Assembly: GCA_003157315.1 (NCBI GenBank) | Contig: PMJE01000265.1 | Location: 10,164-16,243 of the forward strand | Direction: 5' to 3' | Length of the DNA: 6,080 bases | Source of the DNA: Myxococcales bacterium | GTDB taxonomy: Bacteria > Myxococcota > Polyangia > Fen-1088 | In this document: in pieces, positions 1 through 5,269 of the stretch | Layout of the letters: each line of letters begins with the position of its first letter | How positions within the stretch are numbered: position 1 is the stretch's first letter | Translations under genes and position numbers: made by a program | The notes under the pieces: model-generated | Databases searched by the model: none | Seen by the model: the letters and a program-made list of their open reading frames with translations, nothing else | Told to the model about the DNA's origin: nothing

Positions 1-2
1 GG

Positions 3-497
3 GCCGAGTTCGATGCCACGCCTCGTCCCACGCCTGGGCGTTGGACAGACGCCGATCTGATCGCGCTCTTGCGACAGCCGACGCCATCTGGACGGCTGCG
101 CACGGCCCTGGATCTGGTCACGGAAGCAAGAATCAACATCCCTCGCGCCGAGCGGGTGTACCGCTTCTGGTCCAAACGCGACGAGAGCTTGGCGGCGCGC
201 GCAGCCAGCGCCGCCCACGTTCTGCCCATCTCCGCGGACGGCCAAGTCGCCCCGCCGGCACAATCATCCTCGGTGCAGGCGTCCGGCGTGCCACGGTCAG
301 CAGCAGCCGGTGTGGACAGCAAATCAGCAAGCGAACGGCGCAGCGCCGCTCGCTTGGCCCACGATGGTCTGGTCCGCTCTTTGCGGAACCCCGACCCGCG
401 CATCCGCGCCGAGGCATTTGCAGCCCTGACCCGGGCCGCTGACCGCATGGACCCGCCCAGGGAACCGGAGGCTACACATGCCGCGCAAACACGTTGA
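3..497 (+). CDS. Hypothetical protein, C-terminal part (5' end outside window)
   Basis: The frame is open from the window edge to a TGA at 495-497, about 164 codons, and its third positions are mostly G or C, so I read it as the tail of a real gene. I do not recognise the family. The visible part begins with a Trp-containing acidic segment (RWTDADLIALL), then a basic helical stretch (ARINIPRAERVYRFW), an Ala/Ser/Pro-rich and probably disordered middle, and a helical C-terminus (SLRNPDPRIRAEAFAALTRA) that resembles a single HEAT-type repeat. No membrane segment or signal is visible in this part. A TTG at 69 could start a shorter product, but the same coding character continues upstream of it, so the true start is probably outside. 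It overlaps the next gene by 20 bases, which suggests translational coupling and a shared transcript. The function is unknown. Confidence 0.7.
   Translation, partial: AEFDATPRPTPGRWTDADLIALLRQPTPSGRLRTALDLVTEARINIPRAERVYRFWSKRDESLAARAASAAHVLPISADGQVAPPAQSSSVQASGVPRSAAAGVDSKSASERRSAARLAHDGLVRSLRNPDPRIRAEAFAALTRAADRMDPPREPEATHAAQTR
467..471 (+). promoter_or_regulatory. Shine-Dalgarno site of the RHH gene
   Basis: GGAGG lies 6 bases before the ATG at 478, inside the coding region of the upstream gene. It is the strongest ribosome binding site in the window and fixes the start of the small downstream gene. It also supports translation of that gene in a frame different from the gene it overlaps. 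Confidence 0.7.
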
Positions 498-708
498 CAT
501 CGAGCCCACTCTGCTTTCCGAGGTGGAACGCATCGGCAGAAAAGAGGGCGTTTCGGTCAGTCAGATCATCAATGAGGCGCTGGCCATCGCACTTGCGGAG
601 CGGAGGCGCCGTTTGCAGACACCCCTTTGCACCAGTCTTCCTGGAATGCTTCCTGCCAAATCGCACCGACCAGATAGGGACGAGGTTCTTTCAGTACTCG
701 ATTTCTAA
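478..708 (+). CDS. Ribbon-helix-helix (CopG/Arc-like) DNA-binding protein
   Basis: This is a 76-residue protein with a good ribosome binding site. Residues 4-45 read as a ribbon-helix-helix fold: a short strand (KHVDIEP), helix A (TLLSEVERIGRKEG), a turn with VSVSQ, then helix B (IINEALAIALAERRRR). Proteins of this family dimerise and insert the paired strand into the DNA major groove; many are autoregulating antitoxins or plasmid repressors. Residues 46-76 (Pro/Leu-rich, ending in DEVLSVLDF) have no recognised fold and could bind a partner. No toxin gene follows, because the next gene is convergent. The only same-strand partner is the overlapping upstream gene, which shows no PIN, RelE or MazF feature in its visible part. 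The second half uses more A/T-ending codons than its neighbours. I am fairly sure of the fold; the antitoxin role is only a possibility. Confidence 0.72.
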   Translation: MPRKHVDIEPTLLSEVERIGRKEGVSVSQIINEALAIALAERRRRLQTPLCTSLPGMLPAKSHRPDRDEVLSVLDF

Positions 709-718
709 CCTACCCTCG

Positions 719-2053
719 CTACACCGGAATCACGTCGGACAGGTCAACCTCGATGACTTCGGTGGGCAGGGCGCCCCGGTCTAGGCGCAAACTGTTGTCA
801 CGCGCGCGGTTGAGCGCCACCTGCTCGAAGTAGGCCTGCACCTGCGGAATGGCCTCGGCCAACCGCTCCACATATTCGCGCGCCAGGAAGAGCACGGAAG
901 TGCGCAGGGTGGCGCGCACGGTGGCGGAGGTGGGCTGATCAGTGACCAGCGACATCTCGCCAAAGATGTCGCCCGGCCTAAGACGCGCGAGCGACACGGC
1001 TTCAGCAGTGTCTGCGTTCGCCACCACCTCGACCTCACCGGCCAGGACGAGAAAGAGGCCCCTGCCACGCTCTCCCTGGCGGATGAGCTGGGCCCCGGCC
1101 TCGACCTCGAGGCCCTCGAAGCGACGAAGCAGATCGCCTTGCTGGGACTTGGAGAACGGCACGAAGAGCGGCGATGTCTGCAGCAGGTTCTTGATCAGGC
1201 GCTCGCGCGAGAAGCGGTCGAGCACCTCGCCGATGGCGGGCAGCTTAGCCATGACGTAGCCCAACGCCGCCTTGCTGACCCCGATGACGTCGGCCTCGCC
1301 CGCTGCGACCACCGAGGCGGTACGCGGCTGGCCAGTGATGAGCGCCATTTCTCCGAAGAGCGTGTTCTCGAACAGGCGCGCCACATCCTTTTCCCCAGCC
1401 GGCGTGTTGACAACCACACGCAGCTCGCCGCTCGCCACCAAGAAGAGCGAGTCGCCTGCATCTCCTTGCCGCACGACATATTGGCCGTCGCTCAGACGGA
1501 GCACGGTGAGCGAGCGCAGCACCGCCTGAAACGACTCGGGGCCCATCTCGGACAGGAAGGGCAACGGATGATACTGCTCCTGGTAGCCCACGAAAACCGA
1601 GAGATCGAGCGCGGTCTTGTGCGCCTGTTCGACGACATGAGCTGGGGAACTGGTGTGGGCGATATCCCCGATTTCCAGCATGGTCGCCGGATCGACCGGG
1701 GCTGGACGTACCGCAAAACGCGCAAGCTGGGGCGAACCCGAAGCGTAGGTTCTGACCAAGAGGGATTGGATGTCGTCCACCGGCCGGCCTAGCTTGCCTA
1801 GCGCATGGGCGGCCACGATGGCCGGCAGGGGGTGGCCGGCGCGCAGATCGTGGATAGCCACACTCTGGTAGACTTCGGCCGCCGCATCGGTCTGGCCAGC
1901 TTCCGCGAGCACGTCCGCGATAGCAAACCGGGTTTCGTAGTCAAGCGGGAGCGCCGCCAGGATTCTCTGGTAGGCGCGCAGGGCGCGCAGGTGATCACCA
2001 TTTCGACGAAAACGACGCGCCTCGTCTCTGGCCTCACGCAAAGTGATCTTCAT
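719..2053 (-). CDS. TPR-like protein with two cyclic-nucleotide-binding domains
   Basis: This is a 444-residue soluble protein counted from the ATG at 2053. Residues 3-90 form paired helices of TPR type (ARRFRRNGDHLRALRAYQRIL, then YETRFAIADVLAEAGQTDAAAEVY). Two cyclic-nucleotide-binding (CAP-effector-type) domains follow at about 168-285 and 293-400. The first carries the phosphate-binding cassette FGEMALITGQPRTASV with Glu235 and Arg244, expected to hold the ribose and the cyclic phosphate. The second reads FGEMSLVTDQPTSATV, with Thr where the Arg should be (residue 375), so it probably does not bind a nucleotide normally. There is no HTH or catalytic domain, so I infer a cyclic-nucleotide-sensing adaptor rather than a transcription factor. 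The C-terminus is acidic (EVIEVDLSDV). An in-frame TTG at 2107 would add 18 residues; neither start has a clear ribosome binding site. I prefer the ATG because the helical repeat begins just after it. The gene faces the RHH gene, with 10 bases between stops. Confidence 0.9.
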   Translation of the reverse strand: MKITLREARDEARRFRRNGDHLRALRAYQRILAALPLDYETRFAIADVLAEAGQTDAAAEVYQSVAIHDLRAGHPLPAIVAAHALGKLGRPVDDIQSLLVRTYASGSPQLARFAVRPAPVDPATMLEIGDIAHTSSPAHVVEQAHKTALDLSVFVGYQEQYHPLPFLSEMGPESFQAVLRSLTVLRLSDGQYVVRQGDAGDSLFLVASGELRVVVNTPAGEKDVARLFENTLFGEMALITGQPRTASVVAAGEADVIGVSKAALGYVMAKLPAIGEVLDRFSRERLIKNLLQTSPLFVPFSKSQQGDLLRRFEGLEVEAGAQLIRQGERGRGLFLVLAGEVEVVANADTAEAVSLARLRPGDIFGEMSLVTDQPTSATVRATLRTSVLFLAREYVERLAEAIPQVQAYFEQVALNRARDNSLRLDRGALPTEVIEVDLSDVIPV

Positions 2054-2124
2054 GACCCAAGATTCGGTCAAGCGGCAGGCAGAGGCAAGTGCTGGCGAGG
2101 TTTTCAAAGCCGATTTACCATCCC

Positions 2125-2167
2125 GGTGGGGGGGCGCCCACCCACGACCCCCTGCGGCTAGCGTGGG
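2125..2167. repeat. Two overlapping short inverted repeats in the divergent intergenic region
   Basis: GGTGGG (2125-2130) pairs with CCCACC (2137-2142) around a 6-base loop. CCCACG (2141-2146) pairs with CGTGGG (2162-2167) around a 15-base loop. The two stems share bases 2141-2142, so they cannot both form completely. They lie in the leader side of the leftward cyclic-nucleotide-binding gene. No T tract follows on either strand, so they are not ordinary terminators. G/C runs of this kind can arise by chance in such a GC-rich genome. Confidence 0.3.
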
Positions 2168-2182
2168 GAGGTAGCGGCCCCC

Positions 2183-2211
2183 CTGTCAATCCGCAAAGAA
2201 TTAGGTAGTAT
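2183..2211 (+). promoter_or_regulatory. Candidate promoter for the DUF1232-HD gene pair
   Basis: CTGTCA (2183-2188) and TAGTAT (2206-2211) each match the sigma-70 -35 and -10 consensus at 4 of 6 positions and are 17 bases apart. They sit in the only AT-richer patch (about 2187-2215) of the 224-base gap between divergent genes. Transcription would start near 2218 and leave a leader of about 60 bases. On the opposite strand the same spot contains an exact TTGACA (2189 to 2184) pointing at the leftward gene, but I see no good -10 at the right distance. This is a consensus match only. Confidence 0.35.
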
Positions 2212-2277
2212 GCCACCCGTTGACCGCCACCAGGTCCGAGCGGGCCTGGCTGAACAACCCCAAGAACCCGGTGCCCC

Positions 2278-2877
2278 GTGACGACAATGGAGAAGGACCA
2301 AGAGCGCAGTTTCCTCGAGATGCTTGCGCGGGCCCTGGTTTCGCTCCCCTTCGACCTCAAGATTCTGCTCGAAGCGGTGTCTGACCCTGACCTGGACCAC
2401 GGCGCGCGCGAGCTTGCGGCGGCTGCGGTAGTGCACATAATTGCGCCCCGTGATGGGAACGTCGAGCCCTACATCCGGCACAGCGAGGACGTGCTCGTCC
2501 TTCGCCTGGCCCTGCGTCGCATCTTGACCGAAGGGGCTGAGGGAGCCGCGGCGTTCCGAGAACGTTTCGCCGAAGATCTCGGCCGTCTCGGCCAGGAATT
2601 GGAGCTGCTCGGTCGGGCTTGCGGCAAGGACCTGCTCGCCTGGCTCGATAGCCGTTGGGCCGTCATGGGCAAAGCGGTGTACGCGCGCAAGAAGATTCCC
2701 ATGTTCGTCGACGATGAGGAAGTCGGCACCCTGCTTTACGACGAAGGAATGAAGTTCGGCACCAACTATCCGATCAGCGAGAAGACCCTAGAGGGACGGC
2801 TCAAGCAGGCGCAGCCCATCCTGGACCACCTGCAGCGGAAGTGGGACCAGGACAAAAAGAAGATCAGCCCGCACTAG
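2278..2877 (+). CDS. DUF1232/YkvA-like protein
   Basis: This is a 199-residue protein, GTG start at 2278; an ATG at 2287 is nearly as likely. Neither has a strong ribosome binding site, and a stop at 2251-2253 rules out any start further upstream. Residues 40-80 follow the pattern of the DUF1232 (YkvA) family: a small-residue helix (ARELAAAAVVHII), a Pro-Arg-Asp turn (APRDG), a Pro-containing loop, then an acidic pair leading into a Leu-rich helix (SEDVLVLRLALRRI). The family's usual IPD and DD pairs are only partly kept (EPY; ED), so the match is moderate. The rest is helical and charged: about 90-128 could be a coiled or bundled helix, and the tail (KRKWD-like, QDKKK) is basic. No strong membrane segment is present. 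The family's biochemical role is unknown. The gene lies 13 bases before the HD-domain gene and is probably cotranscribed with it. Confidence 0.62.
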   Translation: MTTMEKDQERSFLEMLARALVSLPFDLKILLEAVSDPDLDHGARELAAAAVVHIIAPRDGNVEPYIRHSEDVLVLRLALRRILTEGAEGAAAFRERFAEDLGRLGQELELLGRACGKDLLAWLDSRWAVMGKAVYARKKIPMFVDDEEVGTLLYDEGMKFGTNYPISEKTLEGRLKQAQPILDHLQRKWDQDKKKISPH

Positions 2878-2890
2878 GACGGAGACTCGG

Positions 2891-3823
2891 ATGGTGCGAA
2901 GTTCCGTGCCGTCTGGCGCCACGCCCGCGGCAGTGCTCGACGTTGCCTGTCGATTGGCCGAAAGCGGTGGCTCTCTTCCCGCGGAAATCACCGAGGCAGC
3001 GCGCGTGGCGGCGGTCGAGGTGGGATCGTGGCCGCCGGATCAGGTGCGCAGCGCCCTGGAGAAGCTCATCACGGCCCCGCACGCCGACGACGGCCTGCAG
3101 TGGCTGCACGAGGCAGGCGTGCTTACGCAGGTACTGCCCGAGCTGGACGCGACGGTGAACTTTTCGCAAGAGGCAGGACGCCGGCACAAGGACGTCTGGG
3201 AACATACCAAGCAGGTGCTCATGCAGTCACCGGCGCAGCCCATCGTGCGCTGGGCCGCTCTGCTGCACGACATCGGCAAGGTGGACACCCGGGTCATGTT
3301 GAGCGACGGAAAAGTGACCTTCCACCGCCACGCCGAGGTGGGTGCGCGCTTGTTCGATGCCCTGGCCCGCCGACTGGGTTTTGCCCGCACCGAGCGCAAG
3401 CGTATCTATTTTCTCATCGTCAACCATCTGCGTGCCAATGCCTACGAATCGGAATGGACCGACGCAGCCGTGCGCCGGTTTGATCACGAGATGGGAGACG
3501 CACTCCCTGAGCTCGTCGAGCTGTCGCGGGCCGACGTCACATCAGCACGGCCGGGTCGGCGCCAGGAAGCGGCCCGCAACATCGAGGCGCTCTTGCAAAG
3601 AATCGCGGCGGTGCGCGAACTCGATGCCCGCGTGCCGCCTTTGCCGCCTGGGGTGGGCAATGCCATCATGGACGCCTTCGCGATTCCGCCCTCGCGTCGG
3701 GTGGGCGAGTTGCGCAAGCTGTGCGAAGATGCCATCGAACGCGGCGAGCTGCTCGAACGGCAGCCGGTTGAGTACTACGTCGACTTCCTGCGACGCCAGG
3801 GGATATCAGGCGACAAGCCGTAG
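2891..3823 (+). CDS. HD-domain phosphohydrolase resembling the C-terminal part of CCA tRNA nucleotidyltransferase
   Basis: This is a 310-residue protein; GGAG at 2881-2884, 6 bases before the ATG, supports the start. Residues 12-45 match the helix after the nucleotidyltransferase head in CCA-adding/poly(A) polymerase enzymes (AVLDVACRLAESGGSLPAE). Residues 53-85 match the neck (ALEKLITAPHADDGLQWL, GVLTQVLPEL). Residues 100-216 form an HD domain with a full set of likely metal ligands: His105 (DVWEH), His126-Asp127 (LLHDIGK), His147 (FHRHAEVGA), His179 (VNHLR) and Asp215 (SRADV). Residues 249-300 match the tail of the CCA family (NAIMDAFAIPPSRRVGELRKL). The head with its GS and DxD motifs is absent. 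I infer a metal-dependent phosphohydrolase or phosphodiesterase acting on a nucleotide or RNA end, without nucleotide-adding activity. It follows the DUF1232-like gene by 13 bases. An ordinary HD hydrolase is the alternative reading. Confidence 0.85.
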   Translation: MVRSSVPSGATPAAVLDVACRLAESGGSLPAEITEAARVAAVEVGSWPPDQVRSALEKLITAPHADDGLQWLHEAGVLTQVLPELDATVNFSQEAGRRHKDVWEHTKQVLMQSPAQPIVRWAALLHDIGKVDTRVMLSDGKVTFHRHAEVGARLFDALARRLGFARTERKRIYFLIVNHLRANAYESEWTDAAVRRFDHEMGDALPELVELSRADVTSARPGRRQEAARNIEALLQRIAAVRELDARVPPLPPGVGNAIMDAFAIPPSRRVGELRKLCEDAIERGELLERQPVEYYVDFLRRQGISGDKP

Positions 3824-3848
3824 CGACGGCGTCAGATCCCCCTGGCGT
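3793..3848 (+). repeat. Long inverted repeat spanning the HD-gene stop codon
   Basis: ACGCCAGGGGAT (3793-3804) pairs with ATCCCCCTGGCGT (3836-3848): ten contiguous base pairs, one bulged C at 3838, then two more pairs. Inside the 31-base loop a second hairpin forms, GCCGT (3817-3821) with ACGGC (3826-3830), across the TAG stop at 3821-3823. No T run follows, so a classical intrinsic terminator is unlikely. Its position, ending 23 bases before the SRP RNA, would suit an mRNA 3'-end stabiliser or a processing site separating the messenger from the RNA gene. The pairing is read directly; the role is inferred. Confidence 0.55.
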
Positions 3849-3871
3849 GCGGGCGCGGGCTATGCCAAAAG

Positions 3872-3964
<93 letters not shown>

Positions 3965-4016
3965 TCATTTCCCCTGGGCAACGGGGAGTCGGGGCGGGCC
4001 GGGCGGAAGGACGATG

Positions 4017-4047
4017 CCGACATGGTGGCGGACGATGGTGCTACAAT
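4017..4047 (+). promoter_or_regulatory. Candidate promoter for yggX and the PilZ gene
   Basis: TACAAT (4042-4047) matches the -10 consensus at 5 of 6 positions. CCGACA (4017-4022) matches the -35 at 4 of 6, with a long 19-base spacer. Transcription would start near 4054, just at the GAGGAG ribosome binding site (4056-4061), and give a leader of about 22 bases. It would allow yggX to be expressed independently of the SRP RNA upstream. Confidence 0.42.
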
Positions 4048-4075
4048 CATTCGTTGAGGAGACTAGTCGCACCCA

Positions 4076-4348
4076 ATGCCCCGCACGGTCAGATGCGCAA
4101 GACTCGGGCAGGACCTGCCCGGGGTGGTCTACAAGCCGTTCAACAACGAGCTGGGACAGAGGATCTACGATCATGTCTCGCAGCAGGCATGGATGGAGTG
4201 GATCGAGTACTCCAAGCGGATCGTCAACGAGTTCCGCCTCGACCTAACCTCGGCTATAGGACAGCAGGTTCTCCTCGAACAGGCCGAGCAGTTCTTCTTC
4301 GGCACGGGTGGCCACAACCCGCCCGAGTTCGTGGCACCCAAGTCATGA
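4076..4348 (+). CDS. yggX: Probable Fe(2+)-trafficking / oxidative damage protection protein
   Basis: This is a 90-residue protein of the YggX family, close to the usual 90-91 residues and colinear throughout. YggX is a small cytoplasmic protein that helps protect Fe-S enzymes and limit iron-driven oxidative damage. The family signatures are visible: MPRTVRCARLG with the conserved Cys7, then NNELGQRIYDHVSQQAW, WIEYSKRIVNEFRL, and the C-terminal EQFFFGTG followed by PEFVAP. The start is fixed because a TAG lies in frame at 4064-4066 and no other start codon intervenes. The ribosome binding site GAGGAG (4056-4061) is 14 bases from the ATG, which is long. The PilZ gene follows after 9 bases in the same frame and is probably cotranscribed. 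No key residue appears lost. Confidence 0.95.
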   Translation: MPRTVRCARLGQDLPGVVYKPFNNELGQRIYDHVSQQAWMEWIEYSKRIVNEFRLDLTSAIGQQVLLEQAEQFFFGTGGHNPPEFVAPKS

Positions 4349-4357
4349 CAGCTCGCC

Positions 4358-5218
4358 ATGCCTGATGACAAGTGGCGCCGCCCGACGGGGGCCATTCCTA
4401 TAGCCAGCGAGCAGCCCGTGCGGCGGACGACGGGCTCCTTTTTCGTGCCGGAAAGCGGCGTGTTGCGGGTTGACCAGCAAGCGCGCGATCCCCGGGTGGC
4501 GGTCAGCGTACCGGTGAAGATCCGCTATGAAAGCATCCTCGATTTTCACGAGACCCAGTCGGTCAACATCAGCCGTTCCGGCATGTTCTTGTCTTGTGCT
4601 GATCCGCGACCGGTGGGGACCATCATCGACTTCGAGCTGGCGCTGGCCGACGGCCTGTCGCTGCTGCGGGGCAAAGGTGAGGTTGCGCGCGTCACCGGCA
4701 CGCCGAACGCGGGTATGGGCGTGCGCTTCCGCGAGCTCGACGAAGAAGCCCGCAGATTTCTTGATCGCATCGTTCAGGTCAACGAAGAGGAAGGCCGATC
4801 GTCGGTGGTTTCGCTCGACTTTGCCGGCACGCCCGCCGGGGTGCCATCCCCTGGCCCGCCGGGGTCAGGCCGGTTTAGCGCTTTGCGCGGCGCCACCACG
4901 CTGCAACCCGGCCTGCTGGTCAGCGGGCGCGACTTGCACATCAAGCTAACGCCCGCGACGGTGGGCTATTTCACCAACAACCCGCTGCTCAACATCCGCC
5001 TGGGCGGATTCGTGGTTCCCTGCGAGGAGAACGTGTCCCTGGGCGCGGTTTTTGATGTGGTGATCGAGAGCTTCGAAGGTCATTCGCTCTTCAGCGGCAA
5101 GGGCAAGGTTGTGGCCAAACAAGAGCACCGACTCGGGGTTCGCCTGTCTGACGTGGACAAGGCCGTGCTCGCGCGCTTGCAGGCCGAAGTCACCCGGTTG
5201 AGTCCATTCGGTAGGTAG
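4358..5218 (+). CDS. PilZ-domain protein with a second, degenerate PilZ-like domain
   Basis: This is a 286-residue soluble protein. PilZ domains bind cyclic di-GMP and relay it to motility, exopolysaccharide or secretion machinery. Residues 43-140 form the first PilZ domain, similar to the myxobacterial PilZ paralogue family: RDPRVAVSVPVKI, the NxSxxG motif (Asn70, Ser72, Gly75 in NISRSGMFLS), a GTIIDFELAL strand, and AGMGVRF. The N-terminal RxxxR motif is incomplete: Arg43 and Arg46 are present but Ala42 occupies the first Arg position, so binding may be weak or absent. A Pro/Gly-rich linker (about 157-172) leads to a second PilZ-like unit at 190-275 (LNIRLGGFVV, FSGKGKVVAKQEHRLGVRL), which lacks both the Arg motif and the Ser of NxSxxG. 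The ATG lies 9 bases after the yggX stop without a clear ribosome binding site, suggesting reinitiation. The output partner is unknown. Confidence 0.87.
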   Translation: MPDDKWRRPTGAIPIASEQPVRRTTGSFFVPESGVLRVDQQARDPRVAVSVPVKIRYESILDFHETQSVNISRSGMFLSCADPRPVGTIIDFELALADGLSLLRGKGEVARVTGTPNAGMGVRFRELDEEARRFLDRIVQVNEEEGRSSVVSLDFAGTPAGVPSPGPPGSGRFSALRGATTLQPGLLVSGRDLHIKLTPATVGYFTNNPLLNIRLGGFVVPCEENVSLGAVFDVVIESFEGHSLFSGKGKVVAKQEHRLGVRLSDVDKAVLARLQAEVTRLSPFGR

Positions 5219-5241
5219 GTGACTTCTTCCTGTCGAATAGC

Positions 5242-5269
5242 GGCCGTGATCGGTAGACTAGGGCCGTGA
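5242..5269 (+). repeat. Direct repeat overlapping the start of the SEC-C gene, with a possible -10
   Basis: GGCCGTGA occurs at 5242-5249 and again at 5262-5269, a 20-base period, and the second copy contains the GTG start codon. Between them TAGACT (5254-5259) matches the -10 consensus at 4 of 6, without a convincing -35. A transcript starting 7 bases on would begin at the GTG itself, that is, leaderless. Two short copies could also be chance. Confidence 0.25.

Noticed and set aside
17..35. Two CCACGCCT copies near the window start as a repeat element
   Set aside because: They are two imperfectly spaced 8-base copies inside a Pro/Thr-rich coding stretch (TPRPTP), so codon choice explains them.
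41..442. A 133-codon alternative frame at the left edge
   Set aside because: It is Arg/Ser/Gly-rich shadow sequence; the frame ending at 497 has better third-position bias, is open to the edge and overlaps the next gene in a typical coupled manner.
1139..1792. A 217-codon open frame on the plus strand opposite the cyclic-nucleotide-binding gene
   Set aside because: It is antisense to a clearly recognisable two-domain protein, has low-complexity His/Arg/Glu-rich composition and no domain pattern; long shadow frames are common in GC-rich DNA.
3971..3986. CCCC/GGGG hairpin after the SRP RNA as a terminator
   Set aside because: The stem is only four pairs with an 8-base loop and is followed by G-rich sequence rather than a T tract.
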